NCBI RefSeq assembly: GCF_015278315.1
Contig: NZ_JADIJE010000009.1
Location: forward strand, 153,338-217,337
Direction: 5' to 3'
Source of the DNA: Microbacterium ureisolvens
GTDB taxonomy: Bacteria > Actinomycetota > Actinomycetes > Actinomycetales > Microbacteriaceae
DNA: 64,000 nt
Positions 63,901 through 64,000 of this stretch are shown here, piece after piece. The position numbers were made by a program, and so were the translations under genes. Numbering within the stretch: position 1 is the stretch's first letter; the number at the start of each line of letters is the position of its first letter. The notes beneath the pieces were generated by a model. The model was not told the origin of the DNA and searched no databases. It saw nothing but the letters and a program-made list of their open reading frames with translations.

Positions 63901-64000
63901 GTGACATCTGATCTGGCTTGCCCGAGGGGTAGGCCTGGAAGGATGTTGCTGTGCCCAAGCCGTACCCGAGCGAGTTCCGTGACGACGTGGTCCGCGTCGC
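63901..64000 (+). mobile_element. Left end of an IS3-family-like insertion sequence (partial)
   Basis: TGACATCTGATCTGGCTTGC just before an IS3-type orfA resembles the terminal repeat of actinobacterial IS3 elements. The rest is outside the window. Confidence 0.55.
63951..64000 (+). CDS. IS3-family transposase OrfA, 3' end outside window
   Basis: GTG 63951 reads MPKPYPSEFRDDVVRVA, the typical start of the OrfA helix-turn-helix protein of IS3-family elements (HTH_Tnp_1). Only 16 full codons are visible, so the group within IS3 cannot be decided. Confidence 0.65.
   Translation, partial: MPKPYPSEFRDDVVRV

Larger units (their letters stand above)
54659..64000 (+). mobile_element. Phage-like element inserted in comM (right end outside window)
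   Basis: From about 54659 the sequence changes: AT-rich intergenic patches, more AAG-rich codon use, and phage-type genes only. The content is capsid-like, zinc-motif protein, tape measure, small-terminase-like, HTH regulator, small ORFs, prim-pol, helicase and zinc-ribbon genes, all on the plus strand. Portal, large terminase, tail tube, integrase and lysis genes are not in the visible part. It may be a cryptic prophage or a satellite. It is interrupted by an IS3-like element near 63901. Confidence 0.75.

Noticed and set aside
1..64000. tRNA, rRNA, CRISPR arrays, known riboswitches
   Set aside because: No T-loop/anticodon pattern, no regularly spaced repeats and no recognisable riboswitch core were seen on reading; a covariance-model search would be the decisive test.

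Overview
The window is a high-GC (about 70%), gene-dense stretch of an actinobacterial chromosome. DUF3515 between ddl and thiL, DUF2469 after rnhB, a nitrate reductase fused to a flavin reductase, a HemD-type nitrate regulator and frequent leaderless promoters all point to Microbacteriaceae, most likely Microbacterium. No rRNA, tRNA or CRISPR array was seen.

Region by region. (1) 1-13.8 kb is housekeeping: plsC (partial), gpsA, ddl, a DUF3515 lipoprotein, thiL, a serine hydrolase, rsmD, recG, coaD, DUF177-rpmF-rnc-mutM and two tandem GNAT acetyltransferases. (2) 13.8-14.5 kb holds an uncharacterised small-protein transcription unit with its own promoter and terminator. (3) 14.6-26.3 kb carries smc-ftsY, a DUF2004 protein, lipBA facing a TetR-VOC fusion regulator, an EF-G2-like GTPase and ffh. 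(4) 26.3-27.1 kb is a decayed AbiEi-type gene and a pair of 63-bp palindromic repeats. (5) 27.1-51.9 kb contains a YbdK-like ligase and the translation cluster rpsP-khpA-rimM / trmD / rplS-lepB-rnhB-DUF2469, pulled apart by two metabolic modules. The first is nitrate assimilation: nitrate reductase, narK, nirBD, cobA and nnaR, which import nitrate, reduce it to ammonium and supply siroheme. The second is treXYZ (glycogen to trehalose) plus map. (6) 51.96-53.26 kb is an IS110-type element with a frameshifted transposase and a structured non-coding left end that could encode a bridge RNA. (7) 53.4-54.66 kb is yraN and a comM gene cut off inside its Walker B motif. (8) 54.66-64.0 kb is a phage-like element inserted in comM. 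It has a capsid-like protein, a tape-measure protein, a small-terminase-like protein, an HTH regulator, a prim-pol primase, a RepA-like helicase and an AT-rich inverted-repeat array resembling a replication origin. It ends, within the window, at an IS3-like element. No integrase, portal or large terminase is visible, and the right end lies outside the window.

The most interesting points are the IS110 bridge-RNA candidate, the comM-disrupting phage or satellite element with its putative origin and recurring TATCGAC sites, the matched promoters of narK and nirB (GTAAC-N18-GAAAC-N10-TAGCGT), and an operator-like inverted repeat over the lipBA promoter next to the TetR-VOC gene.
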